Positions 51,721 to 60,808 of a DNA stretch of 64,000 nt are shown here, in pieces; the stretch's first letter is position 1, and each line of letters starts with the position of its first letter. Where the stretch lies: the NCBI RefSeq assembly GCF_004917075.1, contig NZ_SSYB01000001.1:620001-684000 (forward strand), written 5' to 3'. The notes beneath the pieces are model-generated. The model was not told the DNA's origin, made no database searches, and was given only the letters and a program-made list of their open reading frames with translations. The translations under genes were made by a program, and so were the position numbers. Origin of the DNA: Geomonas edaphica (GTDB lineage: Bacteria; Desulfobacterota; Desulfuromonadia; Geobacterales; Geobacteraceae).

Positions 51721-53370
51721 TCAACCGACGAGCCTGAACCGGCTCACGATGCGCTCGAGGTCCTTTACGCATCCGGTGAGCTGGGATGCCTGCCCCGCGC
51801 ACTGGTGCGCCCCATCGGCAGTCCCCTGCACCAGGTCGGTGATCTGCCTTATGTTGCCGCTGATCATACCGGTGGTCGCAGTCTGCTCCTCGGCAGCCTG
51901 AGCGATCTGCACCACTTCTCCCGCCACGGCGTTCACCTGCTCGAGGATCTCCTTTAGCGCCGTACTCGACTTGGTCGCCTCGGCGGTGCCGTTTTCTACC
52001 TCGTGCACCCCTTCCTCCATGGCGTAAACGACCTCTTTGGTATCGGACTGGATCGCCTTGATCATGTCGGCGATTTCCCTCGTCGCTCTGGTGGTCCGCT
52101 CGGCAAGGGCCCTCACCTCGTCGGCGACGACGGCGAAACCCCGCCCCTGCTCGCCGGCACGGGCCGCCTCTATGGCTGCGTTCAGGGCAAGGAGGTTGGT
52201 CTGGTCCGCAATGTCCTCGATGGTCCCGATGATGAGCCCGATCTGGTCGCTGCGTTCTCCGAGCTGTTCGACGGTCGTGGAAAGTCCTTTTACCCGCTCG
52301 GCGATGCGCTGCATCACGGTGATGGTATTGCCTACCACCGACACGCCCGTTTCAGCGATGTCGCTCGTGGTGCGCGAATTGTCTGCTGCGTGTTGGCAGG
52401 TCCGCGATATCTCCTGGGACGTTGCCGCCATTTCTTCGCTGGCGGTGGCGATGGTGACGGTCTCGGTGGCGACGACCCCGGCGTTGCCCGCTATCTGCCC
52501 GGAGGCTACTGAGAGCTGATCCGCAGAGGTGACTAGGGTGATCGAGGTGGCGTTGATCTGGTGCATCACCTCGGCGAAACGCTCGACCATCGTCTTCATG
52601 GTCTCCATCATCACCCGGACGCTCCCCCTCCCCTCCACGGCGACCTGCACGGAGAGATCGCCTCCCGCGATGCGCTCGAGCACGGAGGTGCAGGCGGAGA
52701 AAGACCCTTGGATACTCCTGATGATGAAGAGGCTCAAGAGCACGCAGCCGAGGGTGACCGCGATGCACATGACGATGAGCACGGCAAGCGAGCGCGACAG
52801 CTCGCTGACGGTCGATTTTTCCAGGGCACTTCCCTTGCTGTCGGCGATTTGCACGAGCTTGTCGATGGTTGCCCGGTGCTCCTCGTACAGGCCGGTGAGC
52901 CTGGCCAAAACCTCGCCGGCCTTGGACGCATCGCCCGAGGTGACGGCAGGAAAGAACTCGTCCGTCGCGGTGCGGTAAAACTGCTCCGCAGGCCGGTAGG
53001 AGGACTCAACGAGCAAGGTCTTATCCTCGCCTGCGGCAAGTTCCTTGACCCAGAAGGCATGGCGCTCTTCGTATTCACCCTTCAGTTTCTTGAATGATTC
53101 CTGCAGTTTTTGCAGCTTGGCGGGGTCGGTCTCACGGGAAGCCTGCAGCACGACGAGATAGGACTCGATGATGTACTCGGGAGGGGGGAGTATGTCGGCA
53201 ACGAGATCCTTTCCCTGGACAAGCTGGGCGTAAATCGGGCCGTTCACCTTTACCCTGTTTATGATGGAATGCGCCGTAATGGATACCAGGATCAGTCCCG
53301 CGATTGAGACTACCGCCATGGTGACGATTAGTTGCAGAATGCTGAACCTTGATACTTGGGACTTGTTCAT
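51721..53370 (-). CDS. Methyl-accepting chemotaxis protein
   Basis: A 549-residue receptor: transmembrane segment near 12-34, a helical periplasmic domain of about 165 residues (four-helix-bundle-like, rich in [10 protein letters not shown]-type heptads), a second transmembrane segment near 205-225, HAMP, and the cytoplasmic signalling domain with tip sequence [30 protein letters not shown] (in part). No pentapeptide for CheR is visible at the C-terminus. Ligand unknown. ATG at 53370 has GAGGT upstream; the frame is open to 53397. Monocistronic. Confidence 0.95.
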   Translation of the reverse strand: MNKSQVSRFSILQLIVTMAVVSIAGLILVSITAHSIINRVKVNGPIYAQLVQGKDLVADILPPPEYIIESYLVVLQASRETDPAKLQKLQESFKKLKGEYEERHAFWVKELAAGEDKTLLVESSYRPAEQFYRTATDEFFPAVTSGDASKAGEVLARLTGLYEEHRATIDKLVQIADSKGSALEKSTVSELSRSLAVLIVMCIAVTLGCVLLSLFIIRSIQGSFSACTSVLERIAGGDLSVQVAVEGRGSVRVMMETMKTMVERFAEVMHQINATSITLVTSADQLSVASGQIAGNAGVVATETVTIATASEEMAATSQEISRTCQHAADNSRTTSDIAETGVSVVGNTITVMQRIAERVKGLSTTVEQLGERSDQIGLIIGTIEDIADQTNLLALNAAIEAARAGEQGRGFAVVADEVRALAERTTRATREIADMIKAIQSDTKEVVYAMEEGVHEVENGTAEATKSSTALKEILEQVNAVAGEVVQIAQAAEEQTATTGMISGNIRQITDLVQGTADGAHQCAGQASQLTGCVKDLERIVSRFRLVG

Positions 53371-53455
53371 CGTTACCTCACAGAGGGATTGGTTCACTCC
53401 GTCAACCGTTATCGGCTTCCCACTGGAGGTGCTTGAGGTAAAAAATGCGGCGCTT

Positions 53456-54238
53456 TTACCGTGACTGCAGGAGGGTGCCCCTCAGAAGAGTCAAAGCGGC
53501 CTCCTCGCCGACCTCGGCCGTTATGGCCTCCTTCCCTTTTTGCAGCATTTCGGCGAGACCTTCGGGACGATGAGCGTCGCTGCCGATGCAGGAATAGAGA
53601 CCGTGACGCAGAAACAGCAGGGCACGCTCCCGGACCTCGTTCCCGTAACGTCCGGCGAAGCTGCCGAGGTTACCCTGAAACACGCAGCCCGCGCGCTTCA
53701 TAGCCATGATCGTCGAGTCTTCCGACAGTTCGGAGGTCTTCTGCCATCCCATAACGGAGAAAAGCGCTCCATGCAGGCCATGCTCGCGTACCTGCGGTTC
53801 GAAGGCGCGGCACCGCTCCGGGTGCGCGATCAAGGGTTCAAGACCGAGCCGAAAGAATCTCTCCACCATGGAGGAGAGCAGTTCTGGGCCGTCCCGAAAG
53901 GGGACCTCCACTAGCATCCTCCTGTCCTCCGGCCTGGCATGGACCGATTCGAGCAGCAACTCGGGCAGAAACTCGTCGAGATAGTGCTCGCACCCCGGCA
54001 CGAGTTGAAGAAGGATGCCAGCGTCGTTTAGATGCCCCTGCAGCACACTCACCGCGCTGGTAACACGGGCGGGATTATTCTCAAAGCAACCGCGGATCAT
54101 GTGCGGCGTGCAGACTACGGTACGGAAACCGAACTCACTGAGGATCCTCGCCATGGCAAAGGACTCTTCGAGATCGGTTGCGCCGTCGTCAACGGCAGGC
54201 ACAATATGGCAGTGATAGTCGGTAAAATCTTTCTCCAT
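53456..54238 (-). CDS. PHP-domain tyrosine-protein phosphatase (CpsB/YwqE-type)
   Basis: A 260-residue PHP-family protein: [14 protein letters not shown] (metal site His-x-His and Asp), [29 protein letters not shown] and IGSDAHR, the order of metal ligands in CpsB/Wzb-like manganese phosphatases. These enzymes remove phosphate from the tyrosine kinase that governs capsule or exopolysaccharide polymerisation. No BY-kinase or capsule gene is next to it. ATG at 54238 has no strong ribosome site, but the conserved region begins here. The open frame to 54529 is spurious. Confidence 0.9.
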   Translation of the reverse strand: MEKDFTDYHCHIVPAVDDGATDLEESFAMARILSEFGFRTVVCTPHMIRGCFENNPARVTSAVSVLQGHLNDAGILLQLVPGCEHYLDEFLPELLLESVHARPEDRRMLVEVPFRDGPELLSSMVERFFRLGLEPLIAHPERCRAFEPQVREHGLHGALFSVMGWQKTSELSEDSTIMAMKRAGCVFQGNLGSFAGRYGNEVRERALLFLRHGLYSCIGSDAHRPEGLAEMLQKGKEAITAEVGEEAALTLLRGTLLQSR

Positions 54239-54396
54239 ATAGTTTCTGTAGCACCTATGCCGGTCGAAGTCAAAAATCACCGATGAAAATTGCCGTTTCT
54301 CCTCGCGATCAGAGCCTGTAACGCTTGCAGTCGCAGTATGGCACTTGCCTTTGCCTTCTCCGCCGATAAAATTGAGCCTTGTGCAAGGGGGTAAAA

Positions 54397-55371
54397 ATGG
54401 AGAAGTCCTTCCTCGAAGCGACACAGCTAAGCAGTTTCCTTGAGAAGCTACGGCTGTTCGGCGAACTGCACGGTCCGACCGTGACCGATGCCGGAGTCGC
54501 CACCTTCGCACCCATAGCGGCTCCCTCACAACTTCGCATCAATTACCGCAGAACCCAGATCCCCCCAAAGAAATACCTGCTCCCCTTCCGGGAGCAACTC
54601 CTGAGCTATCGGGACGGGCGCTACGCCGAACCCGCCGAAACCCAGCCCCCCATCGTCCTTTTCGCCCTTCATCCGTGCGACCTGGCCGGGATCGCCTACC
54701 TGGACCTCGTTTTCCTCGGCGACAACACCGATCCGGGGTATGCGGCGCGCAGGGCGCGGCTCACCCTGGTCGGCATCTCCTGCGAGCCTGACGATTTCTG
54801 CTTCTGCTCTGCTCCGGACTCCGCTGCCAACTGCGACGCATTCCTCACGGCGGTTAAGAGCGGATACCTCTTCTCTGCGGTTACCGCGCGGGGAGAAGCA
54901 ATTGCCGCGGCGGCAGCTGATCTCTTCAGCACAACCGAAGTCCCTCAGCCGGTGGCAGCGCAGCATCCGGGAACGGGCGTCGCCCCCCAGGGTCCCGAAC
55001 TGCGCTTCTCGGACAACCCGCTCTGGCAGAAGTTCGCCGACACCTGCGTCTCATGCGGGGCCTGTTCCGTCTGCTGTCCCACCTGTTACTGCTTCGACGT
55101 GCGTGAATATCCCGCTCTCGACGGCGGGGGAGTACGCATCAGGGAGTGGGACAACTGCTTCTTCGCGACGCACGGAGAGGTGGCGGGCGCGAACTTCCGC
55201 CCCACACGTCTCGACCGCCTGCGCTACCGTTTCCTGCACAAATACTGCGGCTTCACGCCGCTGCAGGGCATCACCTCGTGCGTCGGCTGCGGACGCTGCA
55301 AGGCCGTTTGCCCCGTCGGCATCGACCTGCGCGAGCTCTTCAGTGCGGCACGTGGGGAGATGTCGCCATGA
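54397..55371 (+). CDS. hydB: Group 3b hydrogenase beta subunit, iron-sulfur protein
   Basis: A 324-residue protein with an N-terminal non-cluster domain (LHPCDLAGIAYLD near 90) and a C-terminal 2[4Fe-4S] ferredoxin part with CVSCGACSVCCPTC and CVGCGRCKAVCPVG. It matches the beta subunit of soluble sulfhydrogenases, transferring electrons between the FAD subunit and the hydrogenase module. ATG at 54397 follows AGGGGG. The end overlaps hydG by 4 bp. Confidence 0.9.
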   Translation: MEKSFLEATQLSSFLEKLRLFGELHGPTVTDAGVATFAPIAAPSQLRINYRRTQIPPKKYLLPFREQLLSYRDGRYAEPAETQPPIVLFALHPCDLAGIAYLDLVFLGDNTDPGYAARRARLTLVGISCEPDDFCFCSAPDSAANCDAFLTAVKSGYLFSAVTARGEAIAAAAADLFSTTEVPQPVAAQHPGTGVAPQGPELRFSDNPLWQKFADTCVSCGACSVCCPTCYCFDVREYPALDGGGVRIREWDNCFFATHGEVAGANFRPTRLDRLRYRFLHKYCGFTPLQGITSCVGCGRCKAVCPVGIDLRELFSAARGEMSP

Positions 55372-56216
55372 ACGAGAGGGTAAAAGACATGCACCTGCCG
55401 TTCACCGCGCGGCTTATCGAGCGGCATGAGCTCACCGAGGATACGTCCCTCTTCCGTATCGCCCCCGAGGGGGCAGCCCTTTCTCAGCTGTCCCGTTTCG
55501 TCCCGGGTCAGTTCGTTCAGATCTCCGTTCCCGGCGCGGGAGAAGTCCCGATTTCGCCGGCCGACCTCCCGGGAGAAGACGGGACGCTTGAACTGTGCGT
55601 GCGCCGCGTGGGACACGTGACCGAGCTGTTGCACCAACAGCTCCCGGCTGCACCGCTCGGCATCCGCGGTCCTTTCGGCAACGGATTTCCTCTGGAGGAA
55701 ATGACCGGCCATCCCGTTCTGTTACTCGCCGGTGGCCTCGGCATTGCTCCGCTACGCTCCCTCCTCATGCACCTTCTCAGGCACCGCGAACGTTTCGGCG
55801 AGATCACCCTGATGTACGGGGCGCGCCAGCCAAAGCTCATGCTGTTTCGCGAGGAGATGGCGGCGCTCGCCGCACGCGGGGAGATGCGACTGTACCTCAC
55901 CGTCGATTTCGCGCCGGAAACGAACGGCATCCAGTCCTGCGCGGTGGGGCTGCTGCCGGATCTCCTGAAAGGGTTTCGTTTCGACGCACCGGCGACCTAC
56001 GCTGCGGTGTGCGGCCCCCCTCCCCTGTACCGCTGCCTCATCGCCGACCTCGAGCAGGCTGGGGTGGCGCCGGGACGTATCATGCTGAGCCTCGAACGCA
56101 GGATGCGCTGCGGCGTGGGGCGCTGTTGCCACTGCGCCATCGGCCAGAAACTCTGCTGCGTGGACGGGCCGGTCTTTCGGGCCGGCGAATTAAAAGACAT
56201 ACCGGAGGCGCTGTGA
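55368..56216 (+). CDS. hydG: Group 3b hydrogenase gamma subunit, FAD/NAD(P)-binding protein
   Basis: A 282-residue ferredoxin-NADP reductase-like protein: FAD-binding FVPGQFVQISVPGAGE, NAD(P)-binding AGGLGIAPLRSLL and, near the C-terminus, the [2Fe-2S] ligands CGVGRCCHCAIGQKLCC. It exchanges electrons with NAD(P)H in the hydrogenase complex. ATG at 55368 has a GGGGAG site. A spurious upstream open frame begins at 55146. Confidence 0.94.
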   Translation: MNERVKDMHLPFTARLIERHELTEDTSLFRIAPEGAALSQLSRFVPGQFVQISVPGAGEVPISPADLPGEDGTLELCVRRVGHVTELLHQQLPAAPLGIRGPFGNGFPLEEMTGHPVLLLAGGLGIAPLRSLLMHLLRHRERFGEITLMYGARQPKLMLFREEMAALAARGEMRLYLTVDFAPETNGIQSCAVGLLPDLLKGFRFDAPATYAAVCGPPPLYRCLIADLEQAGVAPGRIMLSLERRMRCGVGRCCHCAIGQKLCCVDGPVFRAGELKDIPEAL

Positions 56217-56971
56217 AACTTGTAAGGCTTGCCATAGCGGGGCTTACCGCCTGTTCCGGTTGTCAGCTCACCCTACTTAACTGCGAGGCCGAACTCCCGG
56301 ATGTGCTGCAGCGTTTCGAGCTCGTATATTTCCCAATGGCACAAAGCGGCGGCCGCCGCGAAGGACCGTTCGACGCCGCCCTCGTCGAGGGTGCCGTTTC
56401 CACACCGGCAGATCTCGATATGCTCTTCAGCCTGAGAAACGCGAGCCGCCTGCTCGTGGCGTACGGAACCTGCGCCGCTTTCGGCGGCGTCGCCGCCATG
56501 AACAACGGCCAGTCACAGAGACAGGAACTGCTCCAGACCGTGTACGGGAGCCAGCCGAGCCTGCCTGAGAGCTTCGCACCGGCCCCCTTCGGCAACTTCG
56601 TGAGTGTGGACTGGACCATACGCGGCTGTCCTCCCGAGAAGGAGGAGGTCGTAGAACTGCTCGCGGCACTCCTTGCGGGGACCCTCCCGCCGGTCCGGTC
56701 CTACCCGGTCTGCACCGAGTGCCGCAGCAGGGAGAACCTCTGCCTCCTTATGGAAAAAGGGGAGCTGTGCCTTGGGCCGGTCATACAGGGTGGATGCAAC
56801 GCGCGCTGCCCTGCTACGGGCATCGTCTGCGAGGGTTGCCGCGGCCCGGTGCGGGAGGCGAACGTGGCACAGGAACTGGAGCTTCTGCTCGAGCGGGGCT
56901 TTGGCCGCGAGGAGATCGAGCGCAGGATGAACAGGTTCAAGCCGGGGTGGGACTATGGGCAGCGTCGTTGA
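56213..56971 (+). CDS. hydD: Group 3b hydrogenase delta (small) subunit
   Basis: A 252-residue small subunit beginning KLVRLAIAGLTACSGCQLTL, whose CxGC binds the proximal [4Fe-4S] cluster. Further Cys pairs (YGTCAAFGG, GCPPEKEE, CTECRSRENLC, GGCNARCPATGIVCEGC) bind two more clusters. GTG start overlaps the hydG stop by 4 bp, and the C-terminus overlaps hydA by 17 bp. Confidence 0.93.
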   Translation: MKLVRLAIAGLTACSGCQLTLLNCEAELPDVLQRFELVYFPMAQSGGRREGPFDAALVEGAVSTPADLDMLFSLRNASRLLVAYGTCAAFGGVAAMNNGQSQRQELLQTVYGSQPSLPESFAPAPFGNFVSVDWTIRGCPPEKEEVVELLAALLAGTLPPVRSYPVCTECRSRENLCLLMEKGELCLGPVIQGGCNARCPATGIVCEGCRGPVREANVAQELELLLERGFGREEIERRMNRFKPGWDYGQRR

Positions 56972-58226
56972 AATAAACCCGTTGACGAGACTCGAAGGGC
57001 ACGGCAGCGTGAAGGTCTTCCTTGACGGTGCCCGCGTCGAGCGGGTGGAGCTGCACCTGAGCGAGTCCCCTCGCCTTTTCGAGGCCCTCCTGGTCGGGAA
57101 GAGCTACGCCGAGGTCCCCGACATCGTATGCCGCATCTGCTCGCTCTGCTCGACGGTACACAAGGTCACGGCGCTACTCGCCGTCGAAGACGCCCTCGGT
57201 ATCGAGGTCTCCGAGCGGACCTCGCTCACCAGGGAGCTCATGCTGAACGGGGCTACCGTCCAGGACCACGCGCTGCACCTTTATTTCCTGGTGCTCCCCG
57301 ACCTCCTCGGCGTGCAGGGTGTCGCAGAGCTTGCCGGCACGGCGCCGGAACTCGTCAAGCAGGGACTCGCCATCAAAAAGGTCGGAAGCCTCATCCAGGA
57401 GACGGTCGGGGGGCGCCTGATCCATCCGGTGAACATCCGCCTTGGCGGGCTTGGACGCGTGATTTCGAAGCATGAACTTACCCAACTAAGAGACGAGTTG
57501 CGCCGGGCGCTTCCCGCCTGCAGTGACGTCTGCCGGCTCTTCAGTACCCCATTTCCCTTCCCAAAACTCCCGGAACCCGCCTTTCTCGCCCTCGAGCCGT
57601 TATCGGCCCCACTTGCCTCGCGGCGCTTGCGCCTCAGTCGTGACCGCTCTTTTGCCGTAGGGGAATACCGGGAGCATGTCGCGGAAACGCTTCTTCCGCA
57701 CTCAAACGCAAAGCTTTCCAAGGTGATGGGTGTGGAGGCGACCGTAGGGGCCCTGGCCCGCTTGCATCATGGCCCCACCTTGAGCGAAGGCGCAGATGAG
57801 ATTTTCAAGGCACATAGGCATGAACTGATCGGGAAGGACATACGGGGCAACAACCTCGCCCAGGCCATCGAACTATACGACGCCGCCGAGCGCGCCCTTC
57901 AACTCGTCGAGCGTCTTTTGGAACTGGGACCCGGCCCCGAAGCCGGCGTCGCAGTGGCGTCGCGCGGCGGTACAGGAACCGCGGCCTGCGAAGCACCGCG
58001 CGGGGTACTGATTCACAGCTATACCATCGACGACGCCGGCATTTGCACACAAGCCGATGTGATCACCCCAACCGCCCTGAACCAGGGTGCGATGGCTCGG
58101 GACCTGCTGGCGCTCGCGCGCGGCATGGAGGGAGAAGAAACGGCTCGGATGACCGCCGCGCTCGAACGGCTGATCCGCTGTTACGATCCGTGTATCTCAT
58201 GTTCGGTCCACACCTTCCCACTGTAG
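56955..58226 (+). CDS. hydA: Group 3b [NiFe] hydrogenase alpha (large) subunit
   Basis: A 423-residue large subunit with NiFe ligands CRICSLC (about residue 60) near the N-terminus and DPCISC near the C-terminus. The last residues, H then TFPL, give a very short extension for maturation cleavage, like the four-residue tail of the Pyrococcus furiosus alpha subunit. Group 3b enzymes are cytosolic and oxidise H2 to make NADPH (or the reverse), and can reduce sulfur. No maturation endopeptidase is in this operon. It is last in hydB-hydG-hydD-hydA. Confidence 0.94.
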   Translation: MGSVVEINPLTRLEGHGSVKVFLDGARVERVELHLSESPRLFEALLVGKSYAEVPDIVCRICSLCSTVHKVTALLAVEDALGIEVSERTSLTRELMLNGATVQDHALHLYFLVLPDLLGVQGVAELAGTAPELVKQGLAIKKVGSLIQETVGGRLIHPVNIRLGGLGRVISKHELTQLRDELRRALPACSDVCRLFSTPFPFPKLPEPAFLALEPLSAPLASRRLRLSRDRSFAVGEYREHVAETLLPHSNAKLSKVMGVEATVGALARLHHGPTLSEGADEIFKAHRHELIGKDIRGNNLAQAIELYDAAERALQLVERLLELGPGPEAGVAVASRGGTGTAACEAPRGVLIHSYTIDDAGICTQADVITPTALNQGAMARDLLALARGMEGEETARMTAALERLIRCYDPCISCSVHTFPL

Positions 58227-58479
58227 CTGCGGTAACCGGTGCTGACTCGGGGCGCTGCAAGGAAGCAACTTTTGTTGCACCCTGACACGGAACAGGACAT
58301 CCCGGCAAAGGGCAACTGTCATACCAACAAGCAATAAAACTGGTCAGACAGGTCCTTCTAGCCGCTATGACGAAAGGGAAAAGACGGCGAAATAACTGCC
58401 GCTTTACGGAACAGGCATAATTGAAAAAAATGCAGTTTTTCAGCCATTTGCATCAGATGAAATTAATTTCATCTCCGTG

Positions 58480-58507
58480 TTGACACTCTCTGGAGCGTTG
58501 CTACAAT
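58480..58507 (+). promoter_or_regulatory. Strong sigma-70 promoter of the candidate ncRNA
   Basis: TTGACA (58480-58485), a 16-bp spacer and TACAAT (58502-58507), an excellent match to consensus. A start near 58514 is expected. No ribosome site or start codon of a plausible gene follows before the terminator at 58903. Confidence 0.85.
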
Positions 58508-58513
58508 ACCATC

Positions 58514-58935
58514 AAGCTTTAGCATGAGAGTGCGAGCCGCTCTGGAATACTCGTAGCGCATCCATTTGGGTCCCTGACTACCTTTTCATCACACTGTCTC
58601 TGGTTTCAGACGTGGTGAGCAAGCCCTCACAAGCAGAGGGAAGCCTGAAGCGTCTCACCGGGGAATGTTGCGACAGAGGTCAGTAATCCAAGTCTTCCCG
58701 CACGGTGTTCCGGAGCAACCAAATTGGCGTTACTGGGAACAACGCTGAAAGCGACTTATCTCATCCGCCAGGCGGTTCGCCGCTTGAAAAAGGGTTGCCA
58801 AACGGAAACCTGCTGCGCGGCGGCACCGACCACGCAGCAACAACCGCGACGCTTCACCGACGGATCGGAAGAAAGTGTTCCGCTTTAACGCCAATGTACG
58901 AAAAGGCCCATGGAGATCCCATGGGCCTTCTTTAT
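58514..58935 (+). ncRNA. Candidate structured non-coding RNA of about 420 nt
   Basis: Bounded by a near-consensus promoter and a strong terminator, with no credible gene inside; the only frame (58705-58938, 77 codons) lacks a ribosome site and runs into the terminator. Visible helices: AGACG 58608-58612 with CGTCT 58651-58655, enclosing a GTGAG/CTCAC hairpin (58615-58630); GCGG-TTCG-CCGC (58772-58783); TGCTGCG/CGCAGCA (58811-58817 with 58833-58839); and CCGA-CGGA-TCGG (58857-58868). I found no tmRNA tag, RNase P core motif, 4.5S core or 6S pattern. Function unknown; a riboswitch for a downstream gene is unlikely because the next gene is on the other strand. Confidence 0.75.
58903..58933 (+). 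terminator. Terminator of the candidate ncRNA
   Basis: An 11-bp perfect stem AAGGCCCATGG/CCATGGGCCTT (58903-58913 with 58919-58929), a 5-nt loop and a T-rich tail. Confidence 0.95.
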
Positions 58936-59030
58936 TAAGTCCTTGTAAAACAAAGAAATGCGTCACAGACCGCGACAACGCCTCATAAATATAAGTAGTT
59001 ATATTATCAAGGCAAATGTCGTTACCGATA

Positions 59031-59063
59031 TTCCACAAAACCTGTGGAAAACTCTGTGGGAAA
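59031..59063. other. Cluster of DnaA-box-like sequences
   Basis: TTCCACAAAA, TGTGGAAAA and TGTGGGAAAA lie within 35 bp, on both strands. The second, as TTTTCCACA, differs from the DnaA box TTATCCACA at one position. An A+T-rich stretch (58984-59010) is next to them. The surrounding 270 bp hold no gene. Nothing else suggests a replication origin; this may be a DnaA-titrating or DnaA-regulated site. Confidence 0.35.
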
Positions 59064-59211
59064 ACCTGACCGCGTGGTTAGAAAGTGGCGTTTTCGTCGC
59101 TAATGATAGCGTTTTGCCTGTTTTTTAGGCAGCGGCTTCTCCCGCTCCCACGGCAGCAAAAGGGTCACGACTGGCAGGCAGCGGCCGCGCCTGTTATCCC
59201 CATACCTTAAC

Positions 59212-60060
59212 TCAATCCTTCAATCCCGCCTCCAAATTCGGGTAGAGCAGGGTAATGCCCAGCTCTCTCAACATCTTTCCGTTATCGACGATGCGCCCTT
59301 CTGAGAAATAGGAGATCATGAGCGGCGTCATCACCTTGCGTGCCTCTTCCATGGTTACCTGCCTAGGCCTCGGCAGTCCCAGCTTGTCGGCAGCGGCGTT
59401 GAAATAGGTGGTCATCGAGCTGGGGGCCCCGTCGCTTACGTTGTAGATCGCGCCATCCGGCCCCCTGTCGAGGGCGGCAAGGCAGATGCGGGAGAGATCA
59501 TCGGCGTGGATCCTGTTGCTGGGAAGCGACTCCTCTTCGCGCAAGACCGGCTGGCCCGTGGTAAGCTGCGACACCGGCAGGCGGTCCGGCGCGTAGATCC
59601 CCGTGACCCGTAGTACGACCACCGGAACGCCGTGCACCAAGCCCCACTGTTGAACTATGCGCTCCGCGTGCAGCCGCCTCTTGCCGCGCGCGGTCTGCGG
59701 CACCGCCTCGGTTTCCTCGGTGACCACGTCGCTGCCGTGATCCCCGTAGACGCCGCTCGTACTTATATAGACGATCTTCGTCGGTTCGCTGCCGTCGCCG
59801 ATACCGGCAAGGAAGTTACGCATCCTGGTGTCCTCGATCCCTCCCCCCGGCGGAGGAGCCAGGTAGATGACGCCGACACCGCGGGTTGGCAGTCCCGCCA
59901 GCGTTTGCGGCTCATCGAGGTTCCCGGCGCAGTGCGTTACCCCCTCCAGCGGCGCTACTTCGTTCCTGTTGAAAGTACTGACCTTAAGCCCCCGCTTAAG
60001 TGCGAGAGAAGCGACCCTGCGTCCTATGGCGCCGCAGCCGATGACAAGCAGATGTTCCAT
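59212..60060 (-). CDS. NAD(P)-dependent epimerase/dehydratase-like protein
   Basis: A 282-residue extended short-chain dehydrogenase: Rossmann motif VIGCGAIGRRVA (about 6-17), a modified catalytic segment VYISTSGVYGDHG, and LRVTGIYAPDR. Tyr and Ser of the family are present but the YxxxK spacing is not clear, so activity could be altered. It resembles YeeZ/TDP-rhamnose-epimerase-like proteins whose substrate is unknown. Start at 60060 with AAAGGGG 5 nt away; a frame to 60096 is open. Confidence 0.8.
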   Translation of the reverse strand: MEHLLVIGCGAIGRRVASLALKRGLKVSTFNRNEVAPLEGVTHCAGNLDEPQTLAGLPTRGVGVIYLAPPPGGGIEDTRMRNFLAGIGDGSEPTKIVYISTSGVYGDHGSDVVTEETEAVPQTARGKRRLHAERIVQQWGLVHGVPVVVLRVTGIYAPDRLPVSQLTTGQPVLREEESLPSNRIHADDLSRICLAALDRGPDGAIYNVSDGAPSSMTTYFNAAADKLGLPRPRQVTMEEARKVMTPLMISYFSEGRIVDNGKMLRELGITLLYPNLEAGLKD

Positions 60061-60229
60061 ACGATCCCCTTTCAGATGAATTCCCCGCCACGACAAGTCC
60101 CGCGGCGCCTACTTTATCTACCAAATGGCGCCGGCGATGTCAGCAAAAACCTAGGGAGGCGTCAGGGTCACCCTGTTTTTGTAAATATCCTCTAACATGC
60201 TATCTTTGTGCTTTCCGCGGAGGTCCGCT

Positions 60230-60793
60230 ATGAAGCACCGCAAGGGAACATACCTCGCACTGCTCATCGTCACCGGCTTTGCCACCGGCGCCCTTGCCCC
60301 AACGGGTGAACCGCTCAGGATAGGTAGCGAGGAGTACTTTGAGGCGGACGACTGGTTCGAGGCAGGCGTGGAGCTAAACGGCGACGGGAATTACCCGGAG
60401 GCGGCCGAGGCTTTCGGCAAGAGTATCGCTCTTGAGCCGCACAACGCGCTGTCCTGGTTGAACCTTGGCACCGCCCAAGCGCTCGCCGGTGACTACCCGC
60501 ATGCCATAGACTCGCTCAAGAAATCGGTAGAGCTGGACCCTTCTCTTGCCCTTGCCGTTTCGAACCTCGGGGAAGTCTATTTCAGGGTAGACCGCTACGA
60601 GGAAGCGGCGACCGCTTACAAGGACCTCCTCTCTCTCTGGCCCGGAAATGCAAACGCACTGTACAAGCTTGGACTGTCACATCTTATGCTGAACGATGCT
60701 GGCAAGGCACAGGCGGAGTACCTGTTACTGAAAATCATCGACCCGGAACTGGCAGAAAAGCTGCATCGTGCGATAATTCAGGGTGCCAAATGA
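60230..60793 (+). CDS. Secreted tetratricopeptide-repeat protein
   Basis: A 187-residue protein with an N-terminal signal-like hydrophobic segment and at least three TPR units (DWFEAGVELNGDGNYPEAAEAFGKSI, ALSWLNLGTAQALAGDYPHAIDSLKKSV, ALAVSNLGEVYFRVDRYEEAATAYKDLL, each given here in part). It is a protein-interaction scaffold, probably periplasmic. Start at 60230 follows GGAGGT. It is 15 bp upstream of pncB and probably in the same transcript. Confidence 0.88.
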   Translation: MKHRKGTYLALLIVTGFATGALAPTGEPLRIGSEEYFEADDWFEAGVELNGDGNYPEAAEAFGKSIALEPHNALSWLNLGTAQALAGDYPHAIDSLKKSVELDPSLALAVSNLGEVYFRVDRYEEAATAYKDLLSLWPGNANALYKLGLSHLMLNDAGKAQAEYLLLKIIDPELAEKLHRAIIQGAK

Positions 60794-60808
60794 CTAAAAG
60801 GGGGCGCC

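Noticed and set aside
58514-58935. tmRNA, RNase P RNA, 6S RNA or a cobalamin riboswitch
   Set aside because: No tag peptide or tRNA-like end, no GAGGAAAGTCC or ACAGAA core, and only a short AGGGAAGCC resembles part of a cobalamin element. The next gene is on the opposite strand, so a riboswitch would have no target.
58705-58938. A 77-codon open frame inside the candidate ncRNA
   Set aside because: No ribosome site, unusual composition, and it runs through the terminator stem.
58984-59063. Chromosomal replication origin
   Set aside because: No dnaA, dnaN, gidA or parAB nearby, and only one box is close to consensus.
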